Assembly: GCF_009763805.1 (NCBI RefSeq)
Contig: NZ_CP046803.1
Location: forward strand, 248,001 to 312,000
DNA: 64,000 nucleotides
Reading direction: 5' to 3'
Origin: Vibrio cidicii
Lineage (GTDB): Bacteria; Pseudomonadota; Gammaproteobacteria; Enterobacterales; Vibrionaceae
The notes under the pieces are model-generated. The model was not told where the DNA came from, made no database searches, and was given only the letters and a program-made list of their open reading frames with translations. A program made the translations under genes and the position numbers. How positions within the stretch are numbered: position 1 is the first letter of the stretch; the number at the start of each line of letters is the position of its first letter. Shown here piece after piece: positions 54,457 through 63,752 of this stretch.

Positions 54457-56371
54457 ATGACGAAATTCAAAACGCTTGATTATCAAATCCCTGAACCAAT
54501 GCAACACGGTTGGCAACGGATCGTCAATTTGCTTGCCGATATCGTTGGCGTGCCCGCCGCGTTGGTGATGCGTATTCACCCACAGCACATTGAGGTGTGC
54601 CGTACCAGCGAGACTCCGTTAAACCCTTACAAATTAGGCGATTCGGAAACGTTAGGTCACGGTTTGTATTGCGAGAGTGTCATCAATTCGAATACAGAAA
54701 CTGATGATTCCCAACGCTCTGAGCGACCCGCTATGGGACAAAAATCCAGACATAAAATTGGGCATGATCTCCTATTGCGGCCTGCCGCTTCTGTGGCCAA
54801 ATGGCGAGGCGTTTGGCACCATCTGTCTACTGGACGAAAGAGAAAATCATTTCAGCGACACTTATCGAGAATTACTGCGCTGTTTTCGCAGCTCCATCGA
54901 AGCGCAGTTGGCAGTTGTCTATCAACATGAAAAACTGCTTAGGTTGAATAAAGCACTGCAACATCGCGTCGAGAGCCGAACCAGTAACTTGGCTCAGTTG
55001 AGCTTTTCACTGAGTCAGGAAAGAGACAAACGTCTTGCCGCCGAGCAAGATGCCGACTATCAGCGACAGCATGATCATGGCACTGGCTTTTTGAACCTCA
55101 GCGCGCTGGAAAACCAGTTGCAAAGACAGTTAGAACAATCCAATCCCACCAACATTGCGGTGATCCATATCGGCTTTACCAATGCGCGCACCATTCAAGC
55201 CAAGTATGGTTTCGCCCTGTTTGAGGAACTCTTGGTCGCGTATCGCAATCAAATTAGCATACCAGACGCGATGTTCACGTTAACTGGCCGCCCGGCGTCT
55301 CATGATTTGGTCATCGTAATCCAATCAGAGAGAATCGGCCAAATTTTAGAAACCTTGCTCTATCGGATTGTCGCTGTGGGTCAAAGCACCTTTAACATTG
55401 ATAACAATGAGGTCCATCTGCACGCCTTTATCGGTGTTGCACTCTCAGATGCGCAGACAAACAGCGCCGAAGAGTTACTCAGCCACGCCAATCAAGCCAT
55501 GGTAGTCAGTAAAGAATCCGGGCAGCGCTACACCTACTTCTCCTCAGCGCACGCCGACGCGTTGTTATATCACAACCAGATTGAAAGCTACCTATTGCAA
55601 GCAGTACGTAACGACGACCTTACGCTCTATTTTCAGCCCAAAGTGTGTCCCAACACCCACAAATGGATTGGCGCAGAGGCTTTGCTGCGCTGGAGCCACC
55701 CTGTGTTGGGGGATGTATCCAACGAAGCGCTTATCCATATGGCAGAACAAAATGGGCTGATTTTTGAGGTCGGTGCTTTTGTGCTGCGCGTGGCAATCGA
55801 AAAAGCCAAACAGTGGTCGGAAGTGGTTGAAAATTTCCGCGTAGCGGTCAACATCAGCGGCATTCAGTTGAAAAATCCGCTGTTTGCGGAACAAGTGCAG
55901 GATCTGCTAGAAGCTTATCAGCTCCCTTCTCACTATCTAGAACTTGAGGTCACAGAAAGCGGTTTGATCTCCGATGAACTGGTGGCGAAAGCGACGCTGA
56001 GCCGCTTACATGAACTCGGCGTGACATTGTCACTCGATGACTTTGGCACCGGATACTCTTCCTTCAGCTATCTGAAGAAATTCCCGTTTGACGCGATCAA
56101 AATCGACAAAAGTTTCGTCCAGCAAATTGAACACTCAGAGCAAGATGAAGAGATCATTCGCTCTATTATTCACGTGGCGAAAAAGCTCGATCTCGAAGTG
56201 GTGATGGAAGGTATCGAGACGGATACGCAAGAAGCGTTTTTGATCCGTGAAGGCTGCGACATCGGCCAAGGCTTCTTATATGGCAAGCCGATGCCGAGTA
56301 ACGAGTTTGAACAAGGCTTGTTCAACCAGAATTTCCTCGGCACTGCGTCTTTTGCTTACCACACGTCATGA
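54457..56371 (+). pseudogene. GAF-GGDEF(degenerate)-EAL c-di-GMP phosphodiesterase, with a +1 frameshift
   Basis: The restored protein has about 637 residues. An N-terminal GAF sensor (near HGWQRIVNLLADIVG and LGMISYCGLPLLWPNGEAFGTICLLDE) is followed by a degenerate GGDEF domain (TGRPASHD in place of GGEEF) and an EAL domain with the EAL motif in GAEALLRW and the loop-6 motif DDFGTGYSS. The EAL domain looks competent to cleave c-di-GMP. As given, the frame stops at 54930. Removing one A from CAGAAACTG (54698-54700) continues as INSNTELMIPNALSDPLWDKNPD. A matS site lies inside the EAL part. Confidence 0.82.
56021..56033. other. matS site (MatP-binding)
   Basis: GTGACATTGTCAC, an exact consensus match, inside the EAL-domain gene. 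Confidence 0.8.
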
Positions 56372-56457
56372 TATCGGGCACAGACCCGATTTGGCTTTAC
56401 TCTTCCTCCGGCGATTCCTATAATCGCCGCTTTTGTGTTTCTAAAAGGCTGATTGTT

Positions 56458-58113
56458 ATGGACCTGTTGACTGCAAAACTCAAAAAGCTCGAAAAGCAAA
56501 ACTATCGTGCCTACCAGCAGATAAAAGGACAATACAACTTTGGCGATTTCGACCTTTTCATCGATTATGTTCAGTCGGATCCCTTTGCTTCTGCGTCCCG
56601 ATTCCGCGCTTTCCGTGCTTGGTCTTTAACTGGCCTTTCTTGGCTGCGTGATGAGTCGCCCGCTTATCAACTGGCTGCGCGTGATTTCATCGCCCGTAGC
56701 TTTGCCGAATTTGCCAAGCAAGAATCCAGCGTTTCTATTGCGCTGCATGGTCAAACCGTCCTTGATAGCACTGCCGTTTTGTTTACAGAAGATGGTATTG
56801 AGCTGCGCTTTAGAGTCAACCTGCCAGCGGAAGGGCGCGATATTCTGGCGAAGAAGGCGCTTAATATTCTGACCTTCCACCTGCCCAAATTTATCCGCCG
56901 CGCGACCATCGAGCGAGAACTCGACAAAGAGGCGCTGATCAAACATTGTCAAACCGTCGAAGACCAAGATTCGCTGCGCGAACAGTTAGCCAGTCACGGC
57001 TTGGTCGCGTTTGTTGCTAATGGAAGCCGTTTGCCACGCGTAGCGGGTAACTGCGATTTGCCCATGAAAGAGGCAGTGGAGTTTCAAGCGCCAGCCTCAT
57101 TGCAAGTAACACTGCATGCGCCGAATCGTGGTTTTGTCAGCGGTTTAGGTATTCCCAAAGGCATTACCTTGATTGTCGGTGGTGGTTTCCACGGCAAATC
57201 GACGCTGCTGAGCGCCATTGAGCGCTCTATTTACAACCACATTCCGGGTGATGGCCGAGAGTACAGTGTCACCGACATCAATGCGATGAAGATCCGAGCG
57301 GAAGACGGTCGCTGCGTGCATCACCTCAATCTGTCGAACTACATCAACCATTTGCCGATGGGGAAAGAGACGGCCGATTTTACCACTCAGGATGCCTCAG
57401 GCTCGACATCACAAGCGGCTTGGCTACAGGAGTCGGTTGAAAGCGGCGTGAGCACTTTGCTGATTGATGAAGACACCTCAGCCACCAACTTTATGATCCG
57501 TGATGAGCGTATGCAGGCATTGGTTGCCAAAGGCGACGAACCTATCACGCCATTGGTTGACCGAATTGGCCAATTGCGTGACGAGTTGGACATCTCTACC
57601 ATTATTGTCATGGGTGGCTCAGGCGATTATCTGGACGTTGCCGATACCGTAATCCAGATGCACGATTACCAAGCGGTTGATGTGACAGAAAAAGCGAAGC
57701 AAGTGATTGCATTGCACCCAACTCAGCGTCACAACGAATCTGAATCACCTTTGGTCACATTTCCGCCTCGCGCGTTAAACTGTCAGGCGTTGATGAACAT
57801 TCTCACCGATGGCAAGTTCCGCGTTTCCGCCAAAGGAAAAGAGTCGCTACGCTTTGGTAAAGAGTTTGCGGATATCTCAGCGTTAGAGCAGTTGGAATCA
57901 TCTGACGAGGTGAATGCCATCGGTTGGGTTTGGTATCAGTTGGCACAAATGCCCGGTTGGTGTAACAACCCGGCAAAAGCCGTTACCGAACTACTGCAAG
58001 GCGCATGGTTTGAGAAGATGCCTCAGCATGGCGACCTCGCCAAACCTCGCCCACTCGATGTGATGGCCGCGCTTAACCGCATGCGTAAGTCTCAGTTTCG
58101 CAATAACAACTAG
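56458..58113 (+). CDS. predicted ABC-class ATPase (PF09818-type)
   Basis: A 551-residue soluble protein. A P-loop-like VGGGFHGKSTLLSAIERSIYNHIPGDGREYSVT is followed by LLIDEDTSATNFMIRDERMQALV, which includes a Walker B-like motif, and IIVMGGSGDYLDVADTVIQM. The family is described as an ABC-class ATPase, but it has no membrane partner and no known function. The ATG at 56458 is preferred over an upstream extension because it gives the conserved MDLLTAKLKKLEKQNYRAYQQIKGQY start. It is followed by a strong terminator. Confidence 0.8.
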   Translation: MDLLTAKLKKLEKQNYRAYQQIKGQYNFGDFDLFIDYVQSDPFASASRFRAFRAWSLTGLSWLRDESPAYQLAARDFIARSFAEFAKQESSVSIALHGQTVLDSTAVLFTEDGIELRFRVNLPAEGRDILAKKALNILTFHLPKFIRRATIERELDKEALIKHCQTVEDQDSLREQLASHGLVAFVANGSRLPRVAGNCDLPMKEAVEFQAPASLQVTLHAPNRGFVSGLGIPKGITLIVGGGFHGKSTLLSAIERSIYNHIPGDGREYSVTDINAMKIRAEDGRCVHHLNLSNYINHLPMGKETADFTTQDASGSTSQAAWLQESVESGVSTLLIDEDTSATNFMIRDERMQALVAKGDEPITPLVDRIGQLRDELDISTIIVMGGSGDYLDVADTVIQMHDYQAVDVTEKAKQVIALHPTQRHNESESPLVTFPPRALNCQALMNILTDGKFRVSAKGKESLRFGKEFADISALEQLESSDEVNAIGWVWYQLAQMPGWCNNPAKAVTELLQGAWFEKMPQHGDLAKPRPLDVMAALNRMRKSQFRNNN

Positions 58114-58131
58114 GTTTTCAGCTTGATAACA

Positions 58132-58161
58132 AACGCCCTGCACAATGCAGGGCGTTTTTTA
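58132..58161 (+). terminator. intrinsic terminator
   Basis: Stem AACGCCCTGCA / TGCAGGGCGTT with a CAA loop and a T run. Confidence 0.85.
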
Positions 58162-58202
58162 GTTGGTGGACTTAATCGATGGTGAACTTCATAGATGGTA
58201 AA

Positions 58203-58821
58203 TTAGTGACGCAAAACGTTCCAGGCTTCGCACAGAATGCGAAAGCGCTCTGCGTTGCCATTGTCGCGATCTGGATGCCAACGTAGCGCCAATCGACGCC
58301 AACGTTTACGAATGTCTGCGGCGGTGGCGTGTTGATCCAGTTCAAAAAGCTGCAATGCCTTATTTCTATCGATATCATCACCTTCGTGGTGCCCCACAAA
58401 ACGGCGATATCGGGTCCAGAAACTCATTTAACAGTCGCTTCACTTCCCCTTCATTGGCTTCGTAGTTTTGCCACTGCACATAGTACTCACGCAGCGGATC
58501 ATCGACATCAATGGTGTGGCCAGCGCAAGCGTGGCTTGACATCAGCACGATATCCATCGCTTCCACTTGCAACCAATTGTCAGGATACAGCGTTTCTTGC
58601 AACTGATAGAGTGCGTTCATGATGAGAAAGTTGCGTTTAAATAGATCTTTCTCTGGCAGAGGGTCAAGTTCATAGATAAAACCCTGCTCACCTAAATGGG
58701 CGGCTAACGTGTGCACTTTCCATCCACTGGGCTGCTTACGAAGAACCTCCAATATTGGCCACAACAGCGGGTTTTCCATGTACGTCTGAAACGTACTCGC
58801 CAGATTGGTCTGCTCCTGCAT
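58203..58821 (-). pseudogene. DnaJ-related protein, with a +1 frameshift
   Basis: The restored protein has about 205 residues. The N-terminal ~145 residues match the DnaJ-related domain, and the C-terminal part is a J-domain with the HPD motif in RWHPDRDNG. J-proteins stimulate Hsp70 ATPase; this type is a DNA-J-like protein of unknown client. The frame breaks at 58420-58422: removing one T from GAGTTTCTGG (minus) gives NEFWTRYRRFVGHH and links the two domains. It is transcribed alone. Confidence 0.83.
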
Positions 58822-58965
58822 TGTCTTACGCCTTTAATACTATTTGCTCAGATAAAGTTAAGTATGAACGGTAGGTTTACCTTGTTTCTTATTTTCATTC
58901 AAAGCCAACCCCGCCAATTTGTCGAGCAAGATTTCGTTTTGAATGTCAGTTCGTGAAGCAATGTA

Positions 58966-58994
58966 CAAAAAAGAGACAGCCGCTTGGCTGTCTC
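58966..58994 (-). terminator. intrinsic terminator of the 2OG-oxygenase gene
   Basis: Stem GAGACAGCC / GGCTGTCTC with a GCTT loop, followed by a T run on the minus strand. Confidence 0.8.
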
Positions 58995-59019
58995 GTTCCG
59001 ATTTACGCAAAAGATGGGC

Positions 59020-59859
59020 TTAAATCACACCAAGCTCACGCAGACGCTCCATCAAGTAACTATGCGCCGTGTAACGCTCTGAAAGCACCACCTCTGGTTT
59101 TGGATGAAGGAAAAGCGGCAGGGAAATGCGAGATTGTTCCTGACGCTCACCTGTTGGGTTGATCACGCGGTGGGTGGTGGATGGAAAGTAACCGCCGGAA
59201 GCTTCCTGCAACATATCACCAATGTTGATGATGAGATTGCCAAAATCACAAGGCACATCAATCCAAGAGCCATCTTTCGCTTTCACCTGTAAACCCGGCT
59301 CGTTTGAGGCAGGTAAAACCGTCAAGAGGTTGATATCTTCGTGAGCCGCGGCGCGAATTGCTCCCGGCTCTTCATCACCTTTCATCGGTGGGTAATGCAG
59401 CACACGCAGCAGCGTTTTTTCGCTACCGTTGATCATCTCAGACAGCGCGATTGAGAACTTCTCTTGCACCTCTTTTGGCGCGTGCTCTTCAACCCAGCCC
59501 AACAGCTCAGACGCGAACGCATTGGCGCGCTGGTAATAATCTAGAATCTCTTCTTTCAGTTGAGCAGGAATTTGTCCCCAAGGGTAAACGTGAAAGTACT
59601 CTTTAATGTCTTTGACGCTGTGACCTTTAGCCACTTCAGAGACCGATGGGGGAAAGTAACCATCTTGGGTTTCAACGTTAAAGTGGAAATCGTTTTTCTC
59701 TTCAGTGCAAAAGAACTCGTACCAATTTTTGTAAATCGATTCGACCAACTCTTTCGGGATAGGATGATTTTTTAAAACGCCAAAGCCTGTTTCACGCAGG
59801 GACTTAACAAACTGCTCAGCGGCATCTTCAGCGAGATAATCGACGGTTTCCAGTTTCAT
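59020..59859 (-). CDS. 2-oxoglutarate/Fe(II)-dependent oxygenase (isopenicillin-N-synthase-like)
   Basis: A 279-residue soluble enzyme. The iron-binding facial triad is visible: His and Asp in AAHEDINLLTV, and the distal His in TTHRVINPT. The RxS motif in QSRISLPLF contacts 2-oxoglutarate. The N-terminal non-heme dioxygenase domain starts near MKLETVDYL. Family members oxidise peptides, amino acids or lipids, but the substrate here cannot be told from sequence. The gene stands alone. Confidence 0.83.
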   Translation of the reverse strand: MKLETVDYLAEDAAEQFVKSLRETGFGVLKNHPIPKELVESIYKNWYEFFCTEEKNDFHFNVETQDGYFPPSVSEVAKGHSVKDIKEYFHVYPWGQIPAQLKEEILDYYQRANAFASELLGWVEEHAPKEVQEKFSIALSEMINGSEKTLLRVLHYPPMKGDEEPGAIRAAAHEDINLLTVLPASNEPGLQVKAKDGSWIDVPCDFGNLIINIGDMLQEASGGYFPSTTHRVINPTGERQEQSRISLPLFLHPKPEVVLSERYTAHSYLMERLRELGVI

Positions 59860-60082
59860 GACTTTACTTCTGATTGTTGTTATTCAATTTGAGAGGCGGA
59901 TTTTATCGCTCGAATCAAATGTAAATCAAACTTTAATGAAGTGTTTTAATGCAAACGATCAAATGTTGCGCGAGCTACCTCACATTCAACACCTTTTGTA
60001 AGCGTCTTTCAAACGACAAAGCAATTGAACAATGTTCATTATGCTGTCATCATTCGCCTGAATATTAACAAGGAACTGCTGG

Positions 60083-60679
60083 ATGAAATTGAACCGCACA
60101 CTGCTGCTTTTTACCATTGCTTACCTATCCATTTTTGTTTTTTCTGCTATTGCTCCGAGCTCACGTGCTGTGTGGATCGCAGAAATCATTCCCGCTGTGG
60201 CGATTTTTGCTGTTGTCTTGTGGCTTAGTCGCTCGTTTCAATTTAGCCAAACGGCCTATCTACTGATGTTTGCTTGGCTGGGGCTGCACACCATTGGGGC
60301 AAAATACACCTTTGCTGAAGTGCCTTTTGACTGGTTTAACCAACTGATTGGTTCTGAGCGCAACAATTTTGATCGGATCGCCCATTTTTCTATCGGTTTA
60401 TACGCCTACCCAGTAGCCGAATACCTTATTCGTCAGCACAAACAATCGGCTCTGTTTGCTTCACTATTCGCGTTGTTTACCATCATGAGCTTGGCGGCAG
60501 GCTATGAGATTGTAGAATGGTGGTACGCAGCCCTCGCCGGTGGAGACGAAGGCATTGCATTCTTGGGCTCTCAAGGAGATGTGTGGGACGCGCAAAAAGA
60601 TATGTTATGCGACACTTTAGGCGCAATCAGCGCGCTCGCTTTATTGCAACTCCAGCGTATTGGCCGTAATCCAGCTTAA
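60083..60679 (+). CDS. YjdF-like membrane protein (DUF2238)
   Basis: A 198-residue inner-membrane protein with about five hydrophobic segments. It contains FDRIAHFSIGLYAYPVAEYL and YEIVEWWYAAL, with a WDAQKDMLCDTLGA stretch near the C-terminus, all seen in the YjdF/DUF2238 family. Function is unknown. The ATG at 60083 follows AAGGA. Its last 39 bases overlap the convergent cutA gene. Confidence 0.75.
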   Translation: MKLNRTLLLFTIAYLSIFVFSAIAPSSRAVWIAEIIPAVAIFAVVLWLSRSFQFSQTAYLLMFAWLGLHTIGAKYTFAEVPFDWFNQLIGSERNNFDRIAHFSIGLYAYPVAEYLIRQHKQSALFASLFALFTIMSLAAGYEIVEWWYAALAGGDEGIAFLGSQGDVWDAQKDMLCDTLGAISALALLQLQRIGRNPA

Positions 60680-60976
60680 GTAAGGATTAAAGCCATCTTG
60701 GATCTCCAGTTGCACAATTTGCGGCACTTCGTAATTGTGTAACTGGCTGATTTGCTCTTCAACTTGAGGATATAAGTCTTTGCGAGTTTTGATCACCAGC
60801 AAGGTTTCCACGTCCTGACACACCTCACCCTGCCAAACGTAATGACTGTTGATCGCCATTTCTTGAATACATGCAGCTAGTTTTTGCGTCAATAATGCTT
60901 TGATTATCTGATTTTTGTTGGCTTCGTTATTGGTTGTCGTCAACACGACACAGAAGGCTTGCTTGTTATCGACCAT
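60641..60976 (-). CDS. cutA: divalent-cation tolerance protein CutA
   Basis: A 111-residue trimeric CutA1-family protein: FCVVLTTTNNEANKNQIIKALLTQKLAACIQEM, SHYVWQGEVCQDVETLLVIKTRKDLYPQVEEQI and HNYEVPQIVQLEI are conserved. The cellular role is uncertain, and copper tolerance is only one suggestion. It overlaps the 3' end of the LysR gene by 11 nt and that of the yjdF-like gene by 39 nt. Confidence 0.92.
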   Translation of the reverse strand: MVDNKQAFCVVLTTTNNEANKNQIIKALLTQKLAACIQEMAINSHYVWQGEVCQDVETLLVIKTRKDLYPQVEEQISQLHNYEVPQIVQLEIQDGFNPYLSWITANTLELQ

Positions 60977-61883
60977 GGCTTTCCCTTAGTAGCTGAACGA
61001 AATGGTGCGTTTTTTCATCATCCACGCCTTTCTTAGTATAGACACCGATATTGCCGCGCTGCTCTTGATTCACCACCAGTGTTTCGATTTGATGCTCAGC
61101 CATCCACTGGCACATTTTATCGGTGTACGGCATCACGGCATCGCTGGCTTTGAGCAGATCAAGGCTGGCAGAGAGTGAGTCCACATCGTAAATCGCCCGT
61201 CCTTGAAAACGCTGACTGGCTAAATCAAACGGTGAGCTCATGTGCTCAGCCAACACCGAGCGATGCCTTGCATGATCAGGTGTAACGCGCAGGAGCGCAA
61301 AGTCGTTTTGCGCTATCAAACGCTTACTGGTGTCGGTTTTGTATTTCTGCAGCAAAGGATGTCCGCGGCGAACAAACAGTGCCTCGTAATCACGAAACAG
61401 AGGAATAAAGTTAACTTGGCAGCGTTCATGCAGCCCATGCACTTCATGGCCAATAAAGAGATCAATCTCCCCCTGTACTAAGTGGTGCATCAACGAGAGA
61501 TTGTTCCCAAACTCGAGATGCAGCGAACAATTGGGCACTTGTTGCTGGTATCGGGCGATCGCTTCACGCACAAACAGCTCCCACCACGCCTCTCCTGTTC
61601 CCACTTTCAACTTGCCAGAGTGGCGCTGTTGCATGTCCATCATCTGGTGGATTAGCTGAGAGTGTTTTTCTTGCTGCTCTTCGACGTAGTTTCTAAACAG
61701 ACGACCATATTCGGTCAGTTCTACCCCTTTAGAACGGCGATGAAACAACGCAACGCCCATATCGCTTTCGAGTTTTTTAATCGCCGTGGTAAGCGATGGT
61801 TGGCTGATATTGAGCTTTTCAGCAGCTTGTTTGATGTTGCATTCGCGTGCCACCATCAGAAAATATCGATAGGTTCTATTCAT
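60966..61883 (-). CDS. LysR-family transcriptional regulator
   Basis: A 305-residue regulator. The N-terminal helix-turn-helix reads YRYFLMVARECNIKQAAEKLNISQPSLTTAIKKLESDMGVALFHR, typical of LysR. The C-terminal part is a periplasmic-binding-like effector domain. The ATG at 61883 is preferred; an upstream frame exists but adds a poor N-terminus. It precedes cutA on the same strand, overlapping it. The divergent alpha-glucosidase gene is a candidate target, but this is inference only. Confidence 0.85.
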   Translation of the reverse strand: MNRTYRYFLMVARECNIKQAAEKLNISQPSLTTAIKKLESDMGVALFHRRSKGVELTEYGRLFRNYVEEQQEKHSQLIHQMMDMQQRHSGKLKVGTGEAWWELFVREAIARYQQQVPNCSLHLEFGNNLSLMHHLVQGEIDLFIGHEVHGLHERCQVNFIPLFRDYEALFVRRGHPLLQKYKTDTSKRLIAQNDFALLRVTPDHARHRSVLAEHMSSPFDLASQRFQGRAIYDVDSLSASLDLLKASDAVMPYTDKMCQWMAEHQIETLVVNQEQRGNIGVYTKKGVDDEKTHHFVQLLRESHGR

Positions 61884-62059
61884 AGTATTCAGATAAAAGT
61901 CACATTTTACACGCTGCATTCCTGTCCAATTTCACGCAGCAGGCAGAGTATACGTAATGATATAGCTATTACCTATATCAAGAGGCATGCATTCTATTTT
62001 ATCTGCCGTCCACTTCTCACTATAGTTAGGCATAAAATGTGAGTTTAGAAGGCAGAAAA

Positions 62060-63694
62060 ATGGAAACGAAATGGTGGCATGACGCGGTGGTGTATCAGAT
62101 TTACCCGCGCAGTTTTTGTGACTCAAACAACGATGGCATTGGCGATATCAAGGGCATTATTAGCAAGCTTGATTATCTGCAACAGCTTGGCGTTAACGTG
62201 CTGTGGCTCTCTCCGGTGTATAAATCTCCGATGGACGACAACGGTTACGACATCTCCGATTACCAAGATATCGCGGCTGAATTTGGTACCATGGATGAAA
62301 TGAAAACGCTGCTGGCCGAAGCCAAACAGCGTGATATCAAGATCGTGATGGATTTGGTGGTTAACCACACTTCCGATGAACATCCTTGGTTTATTGAAGC
62401 GAAAAAGTCCAAAGACAATCCCTATCGCGATTACTATATCTGGCGAGATGCCAAGCCCGATGGCAGTGCGCCAGATGAGCTAGGGTCCATTTTCGGTGGC
62501 AGTGCTTGGCAGTGGGATGAAACCACACAGCAGTACTATTTCCACCTCTTTTCCAAACGCCAACCGGATCTGAACTGGGAAAATCCTCAAGTTCAACAAG
62601 AAGTGCACCAAATGATGAACTGGTGGATTGAGCAAGGTATCGGCGGTTTTCGTTTGGATGTGATCGATTTGATTGGTAAAGAGATCGACAAAGGCATCAC
62701 AGGTAATGGGCCAAGGTTACACCCGCTGCTGCAAGAGATGAATCGTGCCACCTTTGGCGACAAAGATCTGCTCACCGTTGGCGAAACTTGGGGCGCAACA
62801 CCGGAGATCGCCAAACTCTACAGCGATCCAGCGCGCCACGAGCTTTCTATGGTGTTCCAGTTTGAACACATTACGCTCACCTGGCAGCATGGCGATAAGT
62901 GGAACCCTATTCCGTTGGATCTAAAACAGTTCAAACAAGTGCTGACTAAATGGCAAACCGAACTGGCCGATCAGGGCTGGAATTCACTGTTCTGGAACAA
63001 TCACGACTTACCACGCGTGGTGTCCAAATACGGCAATGATCGAGAATTGCGGGTAGAGTCCGCCAAAATGCTCGCAACGGCGCTCCATTTCCTCAAAGGC
63101 ACGCCTTACATCTACCAAGGGGAAGAGATTGGGATGACCAATGTCGCCTTTGATTCGTTGCAGCAGTACAAAGACATTGAAACGCTCAATTTCTATCAGG
63201 TAAAAACGCAGTCTGGCGTCTCACACAAACATATGATGCAAGCGATCCATGAGAACAGCCGAGACAACGCCCGCACCCCGATGCAGTGGTCAAATGCACC
63301 TTATGCTGGTTTTAGCCAAGTGGAACCGTGGATTGAAACCAATCCAAATTATGGAGCGATTAACGTTGAGCAAGCGTTAGCCGACCAGAACTCGATCTTC
63401 TATCACTACCAGAAATTGATTCAGTTGCGTAAAGCTCACCCAGCGATTGTGTATGGCGATTTCACCCCACTGTTTGAAGACCACGACAGTGTGTTTGCTT
63501 ACCTGCGCAAACATCAGGATGAAACTTTGCTGGTGATTAACAACTTTAGCGAAACGGCGCTGAGTGTTGAGCTGCCCGAAGCGTTAAGAAGCCAGTCGGT
63601 GGAATGTTTGATTTGCAACTATGAAGCGAAGCAGCATCTTGACGTGACATTGTCACTCAAGCCATATGAATCTTTGGCATTTAAGCTCAATTAG
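62060..63694 (+). CDS. GH13 alpha-glucosidase (oligo-1,6-glucosidase-like)
   Basis: A 544-residue glycoside hydrolase of family 13. The catalytic residues are visible: nucleophile Asp200 in GGFRLDVIDL, acid/base Glu242 in LLTVGETWG and stabiliser Asp316 in FWNNHDLPR. The start METKWWHDAVVYQIYPRSFCDSNNDGIGD is characteristic. It resembles oligo-1,6-glucosidases and trehalose-6-phosphate hydrolases, and a sequence-only choice between them is not safe. No signal peptide is present, so it is cytoplasmic. A matS site lies in its last codons. It is divergent from the LysR gene and convergent with an SgrR-like gene. Confidence 0.9.
   Translation: METKWWHDAVVYQIYPRSFCDSNNDGIGDIKGIISKLDYLQQLGVNVLWLSPVYKSPMDDNGYDISDYQDIAAEFGTMDEMKTLLAEAKQRDIKIVMDLVVNHTSDEHPWFIEAKKSKDNPYRDYYIWRDAKPDGSAPDELGSIFGGSAWQWDETTQQYYFHLFSKRQPDLNWENPQVQQEVHQMMNWWIEQGIGGFRLDVIDLIGKEIDKGITGNGPRLHPLLQEMNRATFGDKDLLTVGETWGATPEIAKLYSDPARHELSMVFQFEHITLTWQHGDKWNPIPLDLKQFKQVLTKWQTELADQGWNSLFWNNHDLPRVVSKYGNDRELRVESAKMLATALHFLKGTPYIYQGEEIGMTNVAFDSLQQYKDIETLNFYQVKTQSGVSHKHMMQAIHENSRDNARTPMQWSNAPYAGFSQVEPWIETNPNYGAINVEQALADQNSIFYHYQKLIQLRKAHPAIVYGDFTPLFEDHDSVFAYLRKHQDETLLVINNFSETALSVELPEALRSQSVECLICNYEAKQHLDVTLSLKPYESLAFKLN
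63644..63656. other. matS site (MatP-binding)
   Basis: GTGACATTGTCAC, an exact consensus match, near the 3' end of the alpha-glucosidase gene. Confidence 0.8.
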
Positions 63695-63712
63695 ACAACC
63701 ATTTGAATACGC

Positions 63713-63738
63713 AGAGGCCCGATATTGGGCCTCTTTTC
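63713..63738. terminator. intrinsic terminator
   Basis: Stem AGAGGCCC / GGGCCTCT with a GATATT loop, then TTTTC. It lies between the convergent alpha-glucosidase and SgrR-like genes. Confidence 0.75.
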
Positions 63739-63752
63739 TAACTCGCATATCT

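Noticed and set aside
19575..58821. Programmed ribosomal frameshifting as the cause of the broken genes
   Set aside because: The genes are unrelated, several break in non-slippery positions on different strands, and there is no shared stimulatory structure; a sequence error in one context is simpler.
60025..60228. 67-residue plus-strand frame before the YjdF-like gene
   Set aside because: It overlaps the better supported gene start at 60083 in another frame, with no family similarity.
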